A DNA stretch of 64,000 bases from Celeribacter naphthalenivorans (GTDB taxonomy: Bacteria > Pseudomonadota > Alphaproteobacteria > Rhodobacterales > Rhodobacteraceae). Location of the stretch: assembly GCF_020524585.1 (NCBI RefSeq), contig NZ_JAIVLK010000001.1:620001-684000 (forward strand), read 5' to 3'. The stretch's first letter is position 1; every line of letters starts with the position of its first letter. The notes beneath the pieces are model-generated. The model ran no database searches. It was not told the DNA's origin and saw only the letters and a program-made list of their open reading frames with translations. The translations under genes were made by a program, and so were the position numbers. Shown piece by piece: positions 62,901 through 64,000 of this stretch.

Positions 62901-63105
62901 TCTGTTGTTCGATGATCTGGGTGACGGTATTTGCCACCGTTTCCGCAGAGGCGCCCGGATAGGTCGCCCGCACGGAGACGGAGGGCGGCGCGATCTGAGG
63001 ATATTGCGCCACGGGCAGGGTGAAGATCGACAAAAGGCCGATCCCCATGATCAAGATGGAAATCACCCAGGCAAAGACCGGGCGGTCGATGAAAAAACGA
63101 GCCAT
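59998..63105 (-). CDS. RND multidrug efflux transporter, inner-membrane subunit (AcrB/MexB type)
   Basis: A 1035-residue RND pump of the HAE1 group. It has the N-terminal ARFFIDRPVFAWVISILIMG, the proton-relay pair Asp-Asp in LLVDDAIVVVENVERIMEEE and the partner lysine in LTGKNAILIVEFAKEQ. Two large periplasmic loops lie after the first and seventh helices, with LPVAQYPQIAPPSVSVRATY at the start of the porter domain. It exports hydrophobic and amphiphilic compounds together with the adaptor gene just upstream (20 bases) and an outer-membrane channel not seen in the window. AGGACC precedes the ATG. Confidence 0.94.
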   Translation of the reverse strand: MARFFIDRPVFAWVISILIMGIGLLSIFTLPVAQYPQIAPPSVSVRATYPGASAETVANTVTQIIEQQMTGLDGMRYMSSSSTSSGSSQITLTFETGTDPDIAQVQVQNKLSQATALLPDAVQRQGVTVQKSSAGFLMVIGVISEDGSMDQSDLSDYLNSNLVDAFSRIEGVGGTQVFGAKYAMRIWLDPSKLAAFDMTPTDVTGAISGYNAQISAGSFGSMPSPDGQAFTATITAQSLLETPEDFRNIILRSEQGGGLVLLEDVARVEVGAENYMTIAEYNGKPASGMAIQLAPGANALDTSHRVREMVEEYAEYFPEGMTYVIPYDTTPFIEISIHEVQKTLIEAIILVFFVMLLFLQNLRATLIPTLAVPVVILGTFAILAAFGFSINVLTMLAMVLAIGLLVDDAIVVVENVERIMEEEGLGPREATKKSMSQITGALVGIALVLSAVFVPMAFFGGSTGVIYRQFSITIVSAMMLSVLVALTLTPALCATLLRGKDVHHTARGPFGWFNKVFDKLSGGYGGTVGYIIRRPLRMVAVYALMGGGIVWLFMQTPTGFLPDEDQGIMMALVQGPSGSTAENTQAATDQLRDYFLSAESDNVDSVFSVVGFSFAGVGQNNGLAFVRLKDWEERPEAQQSVQAMAGRAFPAMMGIQEAMAFPIVPPAVIELGNVSGFDFYIQAPAGQSHEQLLEARNQLLGMATQSPLIASVRPSGLEDATQFKLDIDWRAAGAMGVDPSEVGNTLSIAMAGSYVNDFNDQGRTKRVYVQGEAESRATPSDLQKWRVRNSSGELVPFSNFTSERWIYGPQGLNRYNGTPSMQIQGSPAPGVSTGEAMSEIENLVAQIPGNFSVAWTGLSLEERESGSQAPMLYMLSLAAIFFCLAALYESWAIPFSVMLAMPVGILGTLFTAWHFGFQNGVFFQVGLLTVIGLTGKNAILIVEFAKEQVEAGHDLLEAVLTAAKQRFRPIVMTSMAFSLGVVPLVLSTGAGAGGRMAVGAAVLGGTITGTVLGILFVPLFFVIITKIFGTKKKLA

Positions 63106-63125
63106 AATATCAGGTCCTTATCGGG

Positions 63126-64000
63126 TTATTCGCTGGCTTCGGGCGCATCGGCGGCATCCATGGCTGCCTCGGGTGCGACCGGCGCTTCAGCGCTTTGTTC
63201 TTGCGGGGCCACGGTGGCGCCCGGAGCGGCTTTTTGCAGACCGGTCACGATGACCCGGTCGCCTGCGCTGACACCGCCGGTGACAACCCAATTCGCGCCT
63301 TGGTCGCTTTCCACATCCAGAATGCGTTGTTCGACCACATTCTCGGCATTCACCACCAAAGCCATCGGACGACCGCGGCGATCGCGGCTGACGGCTTCTT
63401 GCGGCACCAGCACGGCATTGGGCACAACGCCCTGCGGCATCTCGACCTGCACATACATGCCCGGCAACAGGAAATGATCCGGGTTCGGGAAGGACAGGCG
63501 CAGCACGGTCGTGCCGGTGTCCTCGTTCACATAGGGCTCAGCGGCGGACAGCTCACCACTGTAGTCATAGGTGATGCCATCCGAGAGGGTGAGTGACACG
63601 CTTTGATCAAGCGATTCCGGATGCGCGCCATTGCCGCTCCGGCGCCAGCGCAGAATGTCTGCGGCCGCTTGGGTCACGTCCACATAGATCGGGTCGAGCG
63701 CCCGGATCGTCGTCAGAGCATTGGCCTGACCGGCGGTCACCAGCGCGCCCTGTGTGATCTCACTAAAGCCCGTGGCACCGGAAATCGGCGCGCGAATTTG
63801 CGTGCGGTCCAGATCGATCTCGGCGGACAGAAGATTGGCTTCGGCCACTTTCACGGCGGCTGCGGCGGAATCGCGGGCGGCGATGGCGCTGTCGAGGTTC
63901 TGCTGTGCGACCACGTTGCGGGTGCGCAGCTCTTCTTGGCGGTTGTATTCGATCTCCGCCGATTTCAGCGCCGCTTTCGCCTGAGCGAGGCTGGCCTCTG
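63126..64000 (-). CDS. RND efflux periplasmic adaptor subunit (AcrA type), cut by window end
   Basis: The frame is open from the stop at 63126 to the window end, giving about 290 C-terminal residues. The part seen contains the coiled-coil hairpin (QAKAALKSAEIEYNRQEELR, AAAVKVAEANLLSAEIDLDR), the lipoyl half-motif TQIRAPISGATGF and the beta-barrel/membrane-proximal domains (LLPGMYVQVEMPQG, AVLVPQEAVSRDRRGRPMAL). An Ala/Glu/Pro-rich tail ends the protein. The GTG at 63914 is an internal valine, not the true start. It forms the tripartite pump with the RND transporter downstream. The N-terminal lipoprotein or signal region lies outside the window. Confidence 0.92.
   Translation of the reverse strand, partial: EASLAQAKAALKSAEIEYNRQEELRTRNVVAQQNLDSAIAARDSAAAAVKVAEANLLSAEIDLDRTQIRAPISGATGFSEITQGALVTAGQANALTTIRALDPIYVDVTQAAADILRWRRSGNGAHPESLDQSVSLTLSDGITYDYSGELSAAEPYVNEDTGTTVLRLSFPNPDHFLLPGMYVQVEMPQGVVPNAVLVPQEAVSRDRRGRPMALVVNAENVVEQRILDVESDQGANWVVTGGVSAGDRVIVTGLQKAAPGATVAPQEQSAEAPVAPEAAMDAADAPEASE

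Overview
The window is GC-rich, densely packed and strongly codon-biased. Several features point to an alphaproteobacterium of the Rhodobacterales (Roseobacter-like) type: ExoY/ExoM-type exopolysaccharide genes, a PutA without a DNA-binding domain paired with an Lrp-type PutR, tandem CtrA-type boxes (TTAA-N7-TTAA) and many TGATG/ATGA gene overlaps. Species cannot be named from the sequence. No rRNA, tRNA, CRISPR array, transposase or phage gene was seen.

Layout. (1) 1-8713: an exopolysaccharide locus with a cut-off family-2 glycosyltransferase, a Gfo/Idh/MocA oxidoreductase, an ExoM-like transferase, a GT-B transferase, a sulfotransferase, a Wzx-type flippase, a small membrane protein and the initiating sugar-phosphate transferase ExoY. 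An 850-base AT-richer gap before exoY carries direct repeats and a four-box CtrA-like array. (2) 8926-16391: a complete tetrathionate respiration operon, ttrS-ttrR-ttrB-ttrC-ttrA, closed by a terminator. (3) 16451-37276: the main accessory region. It holds three 3-ketosteroid-dehydrogenase-like flavoproteins, two NIPSNAP proteins, three short-chain dehydrogenases, an extended SDR, a Gfo/Idh/MocA oxidoreductase, an AroE-like dehydrogenase with altered substrate and cofactor residues, a TIM-barrel isomerase/dehydratase-like protein, a branched-chain-type ABC importer with two tandem binding proteins, and IclR and AraC regulators. My reading is a catabolic locus that imports a polar alicyclic compound, oxidises ring hydroxyls to ketones and desaturates the ring. 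The substrate is unknown. (4) 37293-41336: putA and its regulator putR. (5) 41351-44708: a decaying dTDP-L-rhamnose operon. rfbA and rfbD are intact, rfbB has a one-base frameshift, and rfbC has lost its 5' end at a junction with the 3' remnant of an nnrU-like gene. (6) 45006-58019: a complete glycogen operon glgP-glgB-glgC-glgA-glgX-malQ-pgm. The end of pgm is duplicated with only synonymous changes. (7) 58108-59931: divergent mntH and mntR with a textbook MntR-type palindrome between them. (8) 59998-64000: an RND efflux pump (inner-membrane transporter and cut-off periplasmic adaptor) on the minus strand.

How it fits together. The glycogen operon makes ADP-glucose, the linear polymer and its branches, and also breaks them down to glucose-1-phosphate, with pgm linking to glycolysis. 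The ttr operon would let the cell respire tetrathionate when oxygen is low. The catabolic region is arranged in divergent blocks around three regulatory intergenic zones, with palindromes and a repeated GAATTGTCCAACT-type motif as candidate operators. All functions are inferred from sequence motifs recognised by eye; no database search was run.
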